Part shown: piece after piece, positions 32,402 to 44,312 of the stretch
Position numbering within the stretch: position 1 is the first letter of the stretch
How the letters are laid out: every line of letters begins with the position of its first letter
Program-made: the position numbers and the translations under genes
Origin: Epichloe hybrida
Taxonomy: Eukaryota; Ascomycota; Sordariomycetes; Hypocreales; Clavicipitaceae
Assembly (NCBI GenBank): GCA_019022495.1
Contig: JAFEKR010000001.1
Span: forward strand, 1,860,001 to 1,924,000
Length of the DNA: 64,000 bases
Direction of reading: 5' to 3'
The notes under the pieces: model-generated
What the model was told of the DNA's origin: nothing
Seen by the model: only the letters and a program-made list of their open reading frames with translations
Databases searched by the model: none

Positions 32402-34099
32402 ATGTATCATTTTCGACGAGCTAAATCGACATCCCGCCGATCACCTCCAGGTTATCGCACGGCATCTGACAGGTATGATAGTCCAAGCGGGATCGAAAAG
32501 GGAACATCCTCTTTTCCCATCGCCAAAGACACGGAGAAATCTTCGCACAGTGGCTTTCAATCATACCATCGACCTATGCGAATAGGAACTGTAACGTCAA
32601 AGACTGCCTCCGAGGGTGATGAAATGATGACAATGCGGCATGGCGGGACTCAAATTGATGAAGATGATAGAACTGGTATCATAGCCATTGGGATGGCTCT
32701 TGGTAGTCCTACCGTTCATCCAGATGCCATTCCGGCTCCATGGCAGTCTCAAGTCGTAACCACTGTTTCGGCTTCAAAAAGCAACGAACCAGAAGAACAA
32801 CTACCACAAGATTGTCTGACAAGATCGAAATCTAGGAAATGGGGTTTATTCGGCAGATCAAAGTCTAAACGTGTCAAGGACGCAGACCGAGGTCAAGCCC
32901 CCCAACTATGCGCTACGAGCGCAACCGTCACTCGGACAACGGCCAACGCTGCGGCTTTTCATGGGACTATGTATGGCGTTTCACGACATACCGCGTCTTC
33001 GTTGCCCAAAAAGTCATTGGGGAGGTCTTTGACGGTGCCCGCAACGTCGAAATTACAAAAATCGCCCCCAATCAATTCACCTTATGGCAGTTTTCCAAAC
33101 CATAAACGAGATGCGCAGATACAGAGAGGTTCGTCGGAGACATCCACTCAAGAGCCACTTCTCAATGTGGAGATACCGGATGTCACACTGGAGCGATATA
33201 GTGTCATGTTCGCCAGTCTTTTGGAGCGCCGTAGCGCAGCATCACCTCTTGCACGTCGACAAAACACGCAAGATAAATTACTGGCATTGAGGGGGGACAG
33301 CCAAGATGATTCATCCCAGCAGGAGATACTTGTATCCAGACGAAAGCGCAGTGCGGATCGTAATTTGCCGTCTATACCATCATTACGCCTTGAATCTTTA
33401 CAGATAAATTCCAGAGCAAGGTCGAATACGTCTCCTGCTGCACTCACGCCATCAGGGAACATATCTGAAGAAGTAGACCAACACAGTATTGACCTTTCGC
33501 CTGCGCCTCACATAGTGAGGCTCGCATCTATGAGAGAACGGAACACGACTGCGCCTGTCGAAACCCACAAGAACGAAAATGGTCGATTACAACTACGATC
33601 AAAATTCCATATCCGGTCGCCCACACAGGACTCCTCTCCGTCCAAATCAACATTCGGTATAGTTGACGTGGCATATGAAGATGCTGGACAGGGGGGCCTT
33701 TCACCGCCGCCTTTCAGGCGAAACAGCAACAATTTGCCTGCTGAGACGGGAAATCTTCCATTGTCACAGTACCAGGGCCCGAAATCCACGAACTATACGC
33801 ACACCACCGATGCCCAGGCCCCTTTAACCCTCAACGAAGGTAACCTCACTGAGGAGGAAACAGGCGAGACGGGCACGAAAACCGTCCAGCACGCTGTAGA
33901 AGTCTCCATCGCACGTCAAATCAGTGTGTCCCGGAAACAGCGTCGTATGCTTGGCCCCTTACAGATGAACCCCATAGAAGGGAAACGTCTTGTCGAGACG
34001 AAGACCTTAACACCTCGCTTGGTTGATCCCAAGAAGGACCCTTCGTCACCACTGGCGAGTCACCGAAAAAGTGAACGGGTGGTTTTGGAACAGGCGTGA
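32402..34099 (+). CDS. Conserved disordered fungal protein of unknown function
   Basis: Single exon, 565 aa, starting MYHFRRAKSTSRRSPPGY. It is rich in Ser, Thr, Pro, Arg and Gln and mostly low in order. Points that look conserved are a basic block SKSRKWGLFGRSKSKR (about residues 141-156), a short helical motif VEIPDVTLERYSVMFASLLE (about 255-275) followed by RRQNTQDKL, and a second basic region near the C-terminus (RKQRRMLG). I recognise this organisation from uncharacterised Pezizomycotina proteins but cannot assign a function. Basic, phosphorylatable stretches would fit a signalling scaffold or nuclear protein (inference). An upstream exon cannot be excluded. Confidence 0.7.
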   Translation: MYHFRRAKSTSRRSPPGYRTASDRYDSPSGIEKGTSSFPIAKDTEKSSHSGFQSYHRPMRIGTVTSKTASEGDEMMTMRHGGTQIDEDDRTGIIAIGMALGSPTVHPDAIPAPWQSQVVTTVSASKSNEPEEQLPQDCLTRSKSRKWGLFGRSKSKRVKDADRGQAPQLCATSATVTRTTANAAAFHGTMYGVSRHTASSLPKKSLGRSLTVPATSKLQKSPPINSPYGSFPNHKRDAQIQRGSSETSTQEPLLNVEIPDVTLERYSVMFASLLERRSAASPLARRQNTQDKLLALRGDSQDDSSQQEILVSRRKRSADRNLPSIPSLRLESLQINSRARSNTSPAALTPSGNISEEVDQHSIDLSPAPHIVRLASMRERNTTAPVETHKNENGRLQLRSKFHIRSPTQDSSPSKSTFGIVDVAYEDAGQGGLSPPPFRRNSNNLPAETGNLPLSQYQGPKSTNYTHTTDAQAPLTLNEGNLTEEETGETGTKTVQHAVEVSIARQISVSRKQRRMLGPLQMNPIEGKRLVETKTLTPRLVDPKKDPSSPLASHRKSERVVLEQA

Positions 34100-34825
34100 G
34101 GCGTATGATCTGCAGTCTCGAGGGACTAGTGGCTGTGGTGAGAATCTGGAGAAGCCCAATTTTCTAGGGTTTCACAAAGATCCGTCATTAAGGCGGAATC
34201 GGCTGGCCATCTTGCACCAGTGGGGGAGGAGCTGGCTCGAGGATCATTTCAGGGGCGAGGTTTGTGCGGATCAGACATGGTCAAGACTTGATCGACTGGA
34301 CATATCGAAGTCAAGACAAACGCAAAGCCATCACATCTTTCTTGTTCTTATTAGGGGTATGGGTTCTATCGGCGCAATAGGTTTACATGATTATCGAACC
34401 ACTCCGTAGGCTGAAACTACTAGGCACGATGACAGGGGCGCATTGGTGATACCTTGATGATAGCGGCTCATTTTTTTCCTCGGAATATATTAAAGGCGTG
34501 ATAGATAAACAAAAGGAGCTGATGTTGCATCGCCCCTATCATGGGACTTTATTAGGTCGTGTTCTGTTACGCTCCTCGTTGCAATATTCCACCCCTCCTC
34601 ATTACCTAGGCCAGCCACGTGAAGTGTTAGCCACGTTCGAGACCAAGAATGTATCCCTGGGCGCTTTCGATATGAGCACGTGGGTACATGATGTAGAACG
34701 AGTAGTGGTGATTCGAGCGTTTGGGACTGGAGTTCATACACCGGACGTATAACCCAATCCTCTGGTATACCTTGACAATCGCTTCCCATCTTATTTGGAA
34801 CCCCCCTTCTTGCTTGTCGTTCAAT
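34100..34825. other. Convergent 3' region (hypothetical / YKT6)
   Basis: About 730 bases between two stop codons. No gene recognised. Confidence 0.45.
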
Positions 34826-35807
34826 TTACATCAACACACAGCAAGAATTCTGCTTTTTGGCTTGTTCTGAATCAACACAGTTAGTACCAAACATCTTGTT
34901 ATCAAACCCCAATTGGCCCGTATAGGTGCGCACACATACGGTAAAACATCTTGCTTTGCGAAGATAGTCCGTCGCTCTTGGCCACCAGGTCGTCAATCTT
35001 CTCTCCCCTCTGCAAAACGCTCTCAATCGTTTTGTGCAGCACAATCTTGGTCTCGTCAAGCTCCTTCTGGATCTTCATGATACTATCTGCCTGCTGAGGA
35101 TCCTGGTACTTGGCAAGGTAGTCCTTGAGCTCGGGCATAGGCAGTTCAGGTGTACCGCTTTGCCAGGATGACCGAGGGTGCTTGGAGAGGAATTCATCGA
35201 CGACTTTGCTGAGGAGCTGGTGGGCTACGAGGGCGGGGTATTGGTGGTCGGAGATGATGATGCCGCAGACGCCTTCGGTGCGGCCGTACGCGTGAAAGGT
35301 GTAGTCTGCGATGACCTTGTATTAGAACTCGTTGGTGTAATGCAGCGGTGGAGGCTGTGCGAGGTAGTACCTTGTTCTTCAACATCTTGTCGCTGCCCGG
35401 GCTTTGTTCTCTCGGCGACTGTCTTGGCGAAGAGGGTCATGAATTCGCCATAGCTATGGGCGGCACCTAGTTAGCGGGTTCGTTCGCCGGAGACAAGTTG
35501 GCCATGTTACAACACCCAGCAGTCTGCTGGATTGGAACGAGGAGCGGTTCGCCATGGGTGGGTCGTGACATCATGAGGGCTGAGGTGTAGGGAGTTTGTT
35601 GTCGGCGTGGACGCGGGGGACGCGGGGATCAGGGCAGACAGACTTGTTACGGGTGAAGCGGGAGTATGCGCTCAGTTCCTTTTCGGCGATGATCTCGTGC
35701 GCGGGCTTATTCTCGTTGCGGATGATCTAGACGCTGGTGGTGAGCATTTTCGCGGATGGGCAACAGAGGCGGTCATGTCGACTTACGCCAATGTAGTGGA
35801 GCTTCAT
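34826..35807 (-). CDS. YKT6: R-SNARE Ykt6 (longin domain, prenylated)
   Basis: Five exons: 35807-35787, 35726-35644, 35453-35371, 35305-34940 and 34866-34826, giving 197 aa. The longin domain starts MKLHYIG, then IIRNENKPAHEII, RFTRNNYGEFMTLFAK and YTFHAYGRTEGVCGIIIS. The SNARE motif (about residues 137-185) contains the R-SNARE zero-layer stretch ESVLQRGEKIDDLV. The C-terminus is CCVLM, a farnesylation plus palmitoylation site replacing a transmembrane anchor. Ykt6 serves Golgi, endosome, vacuole and autophagosome fusion. Intron 2 uses the donor GTCTGT (C at +3), forced by the reading frame. It is divergent from SLH1. Confidence 0.95.
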
Positions 35808-36507
35808 GATGGCGGTCTGTTGTTCGGATTGTCGAATGCCTGCGTGGGTTTTTTTTGGCCGGATGGTCGGATGGAAACGAGGATGGAGGCGAAATGGCGT
35901 GTCGGCTGGGCTTCGGAGAAGGGTTGGAAATCGAGATGGGGACAGTTTGAAGTTAATAAGTTGTCGATGTTAGGACGAGACGTTGTTGTCAATAGTCTGG
36001 GCTACGGACGGGCTTTCGATGTTTCGGCCCCTCTCGGCGGCGGCATTGTAGAGCGATTCACTGCCCTGCCACGCCACGCCACGCCACGCCACGCCACGCC
36101 AGGGCCTCCACTCCGGAACAGGTCACTGGCAGATGCTGCTGTCACATGCCCCCCACCAGTTGCAGCAAGCAAGCTCCACCGTTTCGAGCTTGCACGCCCA
36201 GAGACAGTAGTGTTCAGCGACCAGGCAGTTAATATTCTGGGCTTTGCAGAGGCATGCGTAGACTGCCTGTGAGCGTTGGCGCGGGGCAATTTCTGCAACG
36301 TACAACCAGACGGGAAATTTTTTTTTTTGGGGGGGGGGTGGCTGGTGTGCGGGGCGGTGTGAATCTGCTTCAAATTGAATGACTCCTTGTGACAGAGACG
36401 GACCAGACACCTGCTGACGGGACCTACGCTACTGTCACATCAGTTTGGTTCCGGTCACTACATTCAAAACGCAAATCGCGACAAATTTTCCAATTGACCA
36501 AGTCGCC
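35808..36507. promoter_or_regulatory. Divergent YKT6 / SLH1 promoter region
   Basis: 700 bases with a tandem CCACG repeat (about 36069-36100, six units) and a mononucleotide block of T then G (about 36316-36339). Both promoters should lie here. A long plus-strand open frame (35607-36272) is mostly antisense to YKT6 and repeat-derived. Confidence 0.5.
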
Positions 36508-39500
36508 ATGGCGTCCACTGACCTCATAGCAGCAGAGGCAGAATGGAGAGAACAATTTGCAGCCATGCGAGCCGCTCTCGCAACTCTCAAGCTTCCTGCT
36601 CCGCTCAAATCAGGAGAGAGTCATGTCGTTGACGACGACGACGATTTGGAAGGCTACTCGTCATTGGACAGTGGCAAAGATGTATGGGACTTCATCTCGG
36701 ATGATGAAGGGGACGACTACAGCAGCGATTTTGCGGACCTAGATGGTGTCGTTGCAACAGGGGGAGAAGGCAGCTCAGCCTGGTTCTTCGACAGGTCCGC
36801 TGAGATTGCGTCCAAGAATGGATTATCCCCGGATGTTTTCCAGAGTCAGCTTACGAGCTTGCTTGCATCCGGTCGGTCCGATGAGCAGTTGCAGGCAGAG
36901 CTCACGGATCTGGTTGGTTTTGATGACTTTGACTTCATCATTGATATCTTGTCCAAGAAAGATGATGTTTTGGCCTCTTTCAAAGCCCACGATCAGCGAG
37001 AAGCTACCAGTGGTCGGTTATTGACCAAGTCGGAAAGAGAAGTTGCACTTCGACGTCAGGACTTTGAGCACAAGACCGCGTCCCCTGCGTCTGCTAGCAA
37101 GAAGGAACCGCGGTACCCGCACGTGTACCGATCCTATCACGCTGGCAATACTTTGAGCGTCACCGGCAAGAAGTATGGTCTGCCAGTTGGATCCACGCAT
37201 CATCAGTTCGACAAGTACGAGGAGTATTCTGTTCCCGCTGGACGCAAAGGCGTGCCTGGTCCTGGAGAGAAGCTTGTCAAAATTTCAGATCTTGATGGCC
37301 TCTGTCGAAATACCTTCAAAGGGTACAAGACGCTGAATCGCATGCAAAGCCTAGTCTTCCCCGTGGGGTACAAGACGAATGAGAATATGCTGATTTGCGC
37401 ACCGACTGGCGCGGTAAGTTTTACATCGGCTTTAGAATAACCCTATGATGGCGAGGAGAAGGTGACTGACTGATGCCGCTTAGGGTAAAACTGACGCTGC
37501 TATGCTGGCTGTACTGCATACTATCGGCCAGCATGTGTATCCTAATCCTGTGGAGAGTCCTGATGCGACTGAATATGCAGTTGACGTTGACGATTTCAAA
37601 ATTGTGTACGTCGCGCCCATGAAAGCTCTTGCGGCAGAAATCACGGAGAAGCTGGGCAAGCGTCTCGCGTGGCTGGGTGTCAAGTGCCGTGAATACACTG
37701 GCGATATGCAGCTCACAAAATCGGAAATTGTGCAAACGCAAATCATTGTTACGACTCCTGAAAAATGGGACGTTGTCACGAGAAAAGGCACGGGAGATAC
37801 GGAACTCGTTCAGAAGGTGCGCCTCCTTATCATCGATGAGGTTCACATGCTCCATGATGAACGAGGTGCTGTGCTCGAGTCCCTTGTCGCCCGAACCGAG
37901 CGGCAGGTTGAGAGTACACAGTCGCTCATTCGTATCATTGGTCTCAGTGCCACATTGCCCAACTATGTGGATGTTGCCGATTTCTTGAAGGTCAACAAGC
38001 AGGCTGGTCTTTTTTATTTCGATGCATCGTTTCGTCCAGTGCCTTTAGAGCAGCACTTCATTGGTGTCAAGGGCAAAGCGGGCTCCAAGCAATCCAAGGA
38101 AAACTTGGACAATATTGCCTTCGACAAGGTCAAAGAAATGCTTGAAAGAGACCACCAAGTCATGGTATTTGTCCATTCGCGACGAGATACCATGGTCACT
38201 GCTAGAACGCTTCATCAAAAAGCCATTGAGCAATTCTGCATGGATTTGTTCGATCCAAGCGGCCATCCCAAGTACGATCAGGCCTGTCGCGATATGAAGT
38301 CGTCCCGAGCCAAGGACATTCGAGATCTTCTGTCCAAGGGTATCGGCATTCATCACGCAGGAATGGCAAGAGCAGACAGAAACCTCATGGAGCGACTCTT
38401 TGCTGACGGCGTTCTCAAAGTTCTCTGCTGTACTGCTACGCTGGCCTGGGGTGTGAATTTGCCCGCTGCCGCCGTAGTCATCAAAGGAACTCAGGTGTAC
38501 AGCGCTCAAGCGGGCAAGTTTGTGGATCTTGGAATCCTGGATGTACTGCAAATCTTTGGTCGTGCTGGTCGTCCGCAATTCGAGGACACCGGTATTGGCA
38601 TGATATGTACTACTCAGGACAGGCTACAACATTACTTGAGAGCTATCACGGAGCAACAGCCTATTGAGTCTAAATTCTCTGCGAAACTGGTTGACAATCT
38701 CAACGCTGAGATCGCCCTCGGTACCGTGACATCTATTCATGACGCAGTGCAATGGATAGGGTACTCTTATCTATTTGTTCGTATGCAAAGGAGCCCGACT
38801 TCTTATGGCATCGAGTGGGCTGAGTTTCGCGATGATCCAACCCTGGTACAGAGAAGACGTCAACTGGCGATTCAAGCTGCAAAAACCCTGCAGCAGTGCC
38901 AGATGATCATTTTCAATGAAAGAACCGAGGAGTTACGAAGCAAGGACATTGGTCGAATCGCCAGTCAGTACTACATTTTGCACACAAGCATACAGGTTTT
39001 CAACACTATGATGCAGCCGCAGGCCACAGAGGCAGACATTCTGAGGATGATCAGCATGAGCGGGGAGTTCGACAATATCCAGTCGAGGGATACGGAAGCG
39101 AAGGAGCTGACGCATCTGAAGCAAGATGTCGTCCCTTGCAATGTTGAAGGAGGCATTGATACCCCACAATCAAAGACTAACATTCTGCTGCAGTCGTACA
39201 TCTCTAGACAGCAGCTAGACGACTTTGCACTGTCCAATGACATGAACTATGTGGCGCAGCAATCTGGCCGAATCTGCAGAGCTTTGTTCATGCTGGCACT
39301 CAATAGGAGATGGGGACACCAGTGCCTGGTCCTCCTCACCCTATGCAAATCGATTGAAAGAAGAATCTGGCCATTCCAGCACCCTCTCCACCAGTTCGAT
39401 TTGGCAAAGCCCGTACTCAACCAACTGGATTCCAAGGAGCATCTGACGATAGAGACCATGAAAGAAATGGACTCAGCTGAAATTGGAAGCTTGGTTCACA

Positions 39501-42500
39501 ACGACAGTGCGGGTAGGAACATCGCTAGAATTCTGAACCACTTTCCCACGGTTCATGTCGAGGCCGAGATAGCCCCATTGAACCGCGATGTATTGCGAAT
39601 TAAGCTATACGTCATCCCAGATTTCCAATGGAAGGACCAAATCCATGGAACATCAGAATCGTTTTACATTTGGGTTGAAAATTCCGACACGTTCGAGATT
39701 TATCACCATGAATTCTTCATTCTGAATAGGAGAAAGCTTCATGATGAACACGAACTCAACTTTACCATTCCTTTGTCAGATCCGCTGCCTACGCAGATCT
39801 ATGTTCGTGCCGTATCTGACAGGTGGCTCGGTGCCGAGACCGTCACGCCTGTGTCGTTCCAACATCTCATTCGGCCAGACACGGAGAGCGTATACACAGA
39901 TCTCCTCAACTTGCAGCCACTGCCCATTTCCGCGCTGAAGAACCCCGGCTTAGAGGAAATCTATGCCCAACGATTTCAGTTCTTCAATCCGATGCAGACG
40001 CAGATTTTCCACACCTTATATCACACGCCAGCCAACGTTCTCCTTGGTTCTCCAACTGGCAGTGGAAAGACTGTGGCGGCAGAATTAGCCATGTGGTGGG
40101 CTTTCCGCGAGCGGCCCAAGTCAAAGGTAGTTTACATTGCTCCTATGAAGGCACTCGTTCGTGAGCGAGTCAATGATTGGGAAAAGAGACTAGCACGTCC
40201 TCTGGGATTGAAGATTGTTGAGTTGACGGGCGACAATACCCCGGATACCAAGATGATAAAGGACGCCGACATCATCATCACCACTCCCGAGAAGTGGGAT
40301 GGTATTTCGCGTTCTTGGCAGACAAGAGGATACGTTAGGCAGGTAAGCTTGGTCATCATTGACGAGATTCATTTGCTGGCCGGTGATCGAGGTCCCATTC
40401 TAGAGATTATCGTTTCACGTAAGTCTCCGCGGATTTAATCCCCCCCCCCCCCCCCCCTTTCTGGCTTGGCAAAACATCGAACGAAACACTGACATATAAC
40501 AGGCATGAATTACATTTCGTCCTCAACCAAGAACAAGGTTCGTCTGCTGGGCATGTCGACGGCCTGCGCCAATGCCACGGACCTAGGCAGTTGGCTCGGC
40601 GTCAAGGAAGGCCTTTTCAACTTCAAACACTCTGTCCGCCCTGTGCCTTTGGAATTGTATATCGATGGGTTCCCAGATATTCGCGGGTTCTGCCCCTTGA
40701 TGCAGTCCATGAATCGTCCCACATTCCTTGCCATCAAGAACCACAGCCCCGACAAGCCAGTCATTGTGTTCGTAGCATCGCGCCGACAGACTCGTCTCAC
40801 AGCCAAGGACCTCATCAACTTCTGCGGCGTGGAAGACAACCCCCGTCGATTCCTGCGCATGGGCGAAGAAGACCTCCAGCTCAACCTGGCGCGGGTGAAA
40901 GATGATGCGTTGAAAGAGGCCATCAACTTCGGCATCGGTCTTCATCACGCGGGTCTTGTCGAATCAGATCGTCAACTGTCCGAGGAGCTCTTTCTCAACA
41001 ACAAGATACAAATCCTCGTCGCGACGAGCACCCTTGCATGGGGTGTCAATCTGCCCGCACACTTGGTGGTCGTCAAGGGCACGCAGTTCTATGATGCCAA
41101 AATGGAGGGTTACAAGGACATGGACCTCACCGACGTGCTTCAGATGCTCGGTCGGGCAGGTCGTCCGCAGTTCGACAACTCAGGCGTGGCCCGCATCTTC
41201 ACGCAGGATTCCAAAAAGGACTTTTACAAACATTTCCTGCACACGGGGTTCCCTGTTGAGTCATCTCTCCACACCGTACTGGACAACCATCTCTGCGCCG
41301 AAGTATCGGCTGACACCATTGTCACCAAGCAAGATGCCCTCGACTACCTAACATGGACGTTCTTCTTCCGCAGACTCCACAAGAACCCTTCCTACTACGG
41401 CCTCGAGCTTTCGGCCGAAGAGCACAGCACCATTGCCGCGCAGCAGCTCGCCAATGAGTTCATGGTGGACATGGTCAACAAGTCTCTCGACGAACTCTCG
41501 CAATCAAAGTGCGTCGAGGTCTTCCCCAACGGCGATGTCGACCCAACCCCCCTCGGCAAGATCATGAGCTACTACTATCTGTCGCACAAGACGATCCGCC
41601 ACCTGGTCCGTCACGCCAAAGCCGAGGCGTCTTTCCTTGACGTCCTGTCTTGGATGTCCCGCGCCACAGAGTACGACGAGCTCCCTGTGCGTCACAACGA
41701 AGATCTCATCAACGACACCCTGTCTTCCAACCTGCCCTATCCCGGCCACGCCTTCGGCTTGCCAATGTGGGATCCGCACGTCAAGGCCTTCCTGCTCCTC
41801 CAAGCACACATGTCGCGCATCGAGCTTCCCATCACCGACTACGTCGGCGACCAGACGTCTGTCCTGGACCAAGCCATTCGTATCATCCAGGCATCCATCG
41901 ATGTCCTCACCGAGCTAGGCTACCTCTCCTCGTGCCTACAAATGATGAAGCTCCTCCAGTGCATCAAGTCTGCACGCTTGCCCACCGACCCCGTCGTTTC
42001 CATCTTCCCTGGCGTAGAGCCCGAATCGACCAACGACGACGACGCACAACTCGCCAAGATCAGTGCTTCCAAACCGCACGAGATCAACGCACTCGCCAAG
42101 AAGCTTGGCCTGAAGTCAGCCCAGCTTCAATCGCGCTTCACTCGCGCCGTCTCCGTGCTTCCCAACGTCGCCGTCTCAACGACCGACGTCACAGCTCTCT
42201 CCGTAACAGTCAATCTCAAACGGATCAATCCCCTCGCCGAGCGGGACGCCCGCATGTACGCGCCCAAGTTCCCCAAGCCCCAGACAGAAGGCTGGTTCGT
42301 CCTCATAGCCGATGTGACGCGCGATGAAGTCATTGCCGTCAAGAGGCTGACGTGGACGAGCCCCGGAAGGACCACCCTCGGGCAGGGAAGCACACCGTCG
42401 GCCAGGGCAACCATCAAGCTGCCCGGTGTGCAGGGCGGGCAGGCCAGAAAGGTAGATGTCTTGGTAGTGAGCGATGGGTACATCGGGCTAGAATACAGGC

Positions 42501-42574
42501 TCTTGGGCGTGGACATACCGGCGCCGCCTGCAGTGACAGACGACATTGATGCCAAAAGAGACGAGGGAGTATAA
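36508..42574 (+). CDS. SLH1: Ski2-like tandem-cassette RNA helicase Slh1 (ASCC3 homologue)
   Basis: Three exons: 36508-37413, 37484-40418 and 40503-42574, giving 1970 aa (yeast Slh1 is 1967). It has two helicase cassettes, each with a following Sec63 unit. Cassette 1: APTGAGKT (about 297-304, split by intron 1), DEVH (about 420), SATLPNYVDVADFL, GIHHAGM and QIFGRAGRPQ. Cassette 2: GSPTGSGKT (about 1158), DEIH (about 1262), GLHHAGL and QMLGRAGRPQ. The acidic N-terminus and Slh1-like spacing separate it from the spliceosomal Brr2 (about 2160 aa). Slh1 is the motor of the ribosome-quality-control trigger complex, splitting collided ribosomes in the cytoplasm. The ATG at 36508 is chosen because the frame upstream has no conserved sequence. 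Intron 2 carries a run of 18 C. Confidence 0.95.
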
Positions 42575-43273
42575 AGCACACACGGTTTGTTCACTCAACT
42601 CGGAAAGGGTTTTCATGCTCTTAAAAGAAACAATAAATTGGGTATGGATATATAGAAAGGTTATCTGAAAAAAAAAAAAAAAAGAATATGAAGATATAGA
42701 AAGGAAAAAATGTCTCGCGACGCAAAGCCATACATAGGCTATGAATATATTGATCCAACCCCAAGAGGCTAAACAAAAACCAATGGCAGTCATGCAACAG
42801 CGGCCATTCTATTTCCCCAACGACATGTCCAGATACATCAAACGCAACCGAAAACCAGTCGTGCTGCGTCGTAGCTGGGCTAGAACATGCAAGATTCCGA
42901 GTCTAATGAAAATGCCAAGAACACCAGAACGCGACGCGGAAACAAGCACCGCCGGAAAAAAAAAAAAAAAAAAAGACACGACGAGAGAAGAGAGAGTTTG
43001 GGAAAGCTGATGTGTGCAAGCAAGGCACAACCTGTCTGTAAACTTGGACATTGGTCAAACCGGGGTATCTTTGCCGAGTTTCGTGCAATTCGAGGCGCTG
43101 AACCCGGACCTATCCTGCCTGGCCCGGACCCCATCCTGCCTGATATTGTCGCATGATTCCGTTGCACCCCAAAACAGACGAAGCCCCCTGATAAACCACA
43201 TTCAGTTGATTTCTCCAATGTGTTTATTTAGAGGAGCGGTCCGCGGTGTGAGCCGCGGCGACCCAGTCCTCTA
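42575..43273. other. Convergent 3' region (SLH1 / Rab)
   Basis: About 700 bases with A-rich runs at 42668-42684 and 42957-42974. No gene seen. Confidence 0.5.
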
Positions 43274-44312
43274 CTAGCAGCAGCGTCTTCGCTCCTTGGG
43301 CATATCGTCCTCTCGATGTTGCTCTTGTGCGCTTGCGCCGTTTCTGTCCACGGTGACGGCGGGCGAGAAGGCGGGCGAAAATAACCAGCTTCGTCGATCA
43401 CGTCCAACGCGGAAACTTCCTCTGGGATTGACGCCGTCGAAATATCCGCCATCCGTGCCGGCTTCGCAGCCGGGGGTTCCGGGGGTCGTCATGGCTGATA
43501 AGAGGGCTTGCTGCATCTTGCGGTTCTGCTCAACGAGCTTCCGGGCCACGACTCTGAATACTTCGTCGACGCCCTCACCACTCTCGGCACTGATTTCGTG
43601 GCATGCATCCCATCCGACCTCCTGCGCCCAGAAGCCGGAGCTTCTCTTGGAGCTGGGCGTTCTCGGCTCGACGTTGGGCATATGGCCGGGGCCGTTGAGT
43701 GGAGTGGCCGTAGGCGGAGGTGTGCCGCCAACACCAGGAGCGAGATTCTCGGCAACGTATGCAATGCAGCGTTCAAACGGAACCTGTCTGGCCGAGGGAT
43801 CACGAGCGACGATGTCAACCTTGGTTCCCACCACATGCAAGACAACGTCGTTGGGTAGATTGCGCCGGAGCTCAGTGAGCCAGACGCCCATTTCAGCAAA
43901 AGACTGGGCATCGGCAATGCTGTAACACAGGATACAGGCATTCGCGCCGCGATAGTACAGCCGCGATATAGAGCGGAACCTCTCTTGGCCGGCTTGATAT
44001 CCACAGCCGAGTTAGCTTTAATTCATGACATTTGGGCAAAAACACTTCTTGTTCACCAACAACGACAATAAGAACAACAACAAGGCAGGGAATGGTAGAG
44101 AAGACATGGGCAAACAAACCTGTGTCCCAGATCTGGAGTCGCACCATGGTATCTGTGTCGGAGTCGACCACGCGCTTGGTCAAGAAACTTGCGCCAACAG
44201 TCGACGTGATCTGAGATGGATTGAAAGCGCCTTTGCAGTATCGCATGACGAGCGAGGTTTTCCCTACGCCTTGAGCGCCGAGAATGACGATCTTGGCCTC
44301 GAGAGAAGACAT
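43274..44312 (-). CDS. Atypical Rab-family small GTPase
   Basis: Two exons: 44312-44120 and 43992-43274, giving 303 aa, about 100 longer than a standard Rab. G1 is GAQGVGKTSL (about 11-20), G3 WDTAGQERF (split by the intron), G4 GTKVD and G5 EISAES. The effector region is GASFLTKRV. The C-terminus RRRCC is a double-cysteine geranylgeranylation signal, so it should cycle on membranes. Extra length comes from a Pro/Ser/Gly-rich insertion of about 45 residues before G5 (GVGGTPPPTATPLNGPG onward) and a long tail. The closest character is the endosomal Rab5/21/24 branch, but I cannot fix the subfamily. It is convergent with SLH1. Confidence 0.9.

Noticed and set aside
36445..36507. Earlier start for SLH1
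   Set aside because: The upstream in-frame stretch begins at a non-ATG codon. MASTDLIAAEAEW at 36508 fits the family start.
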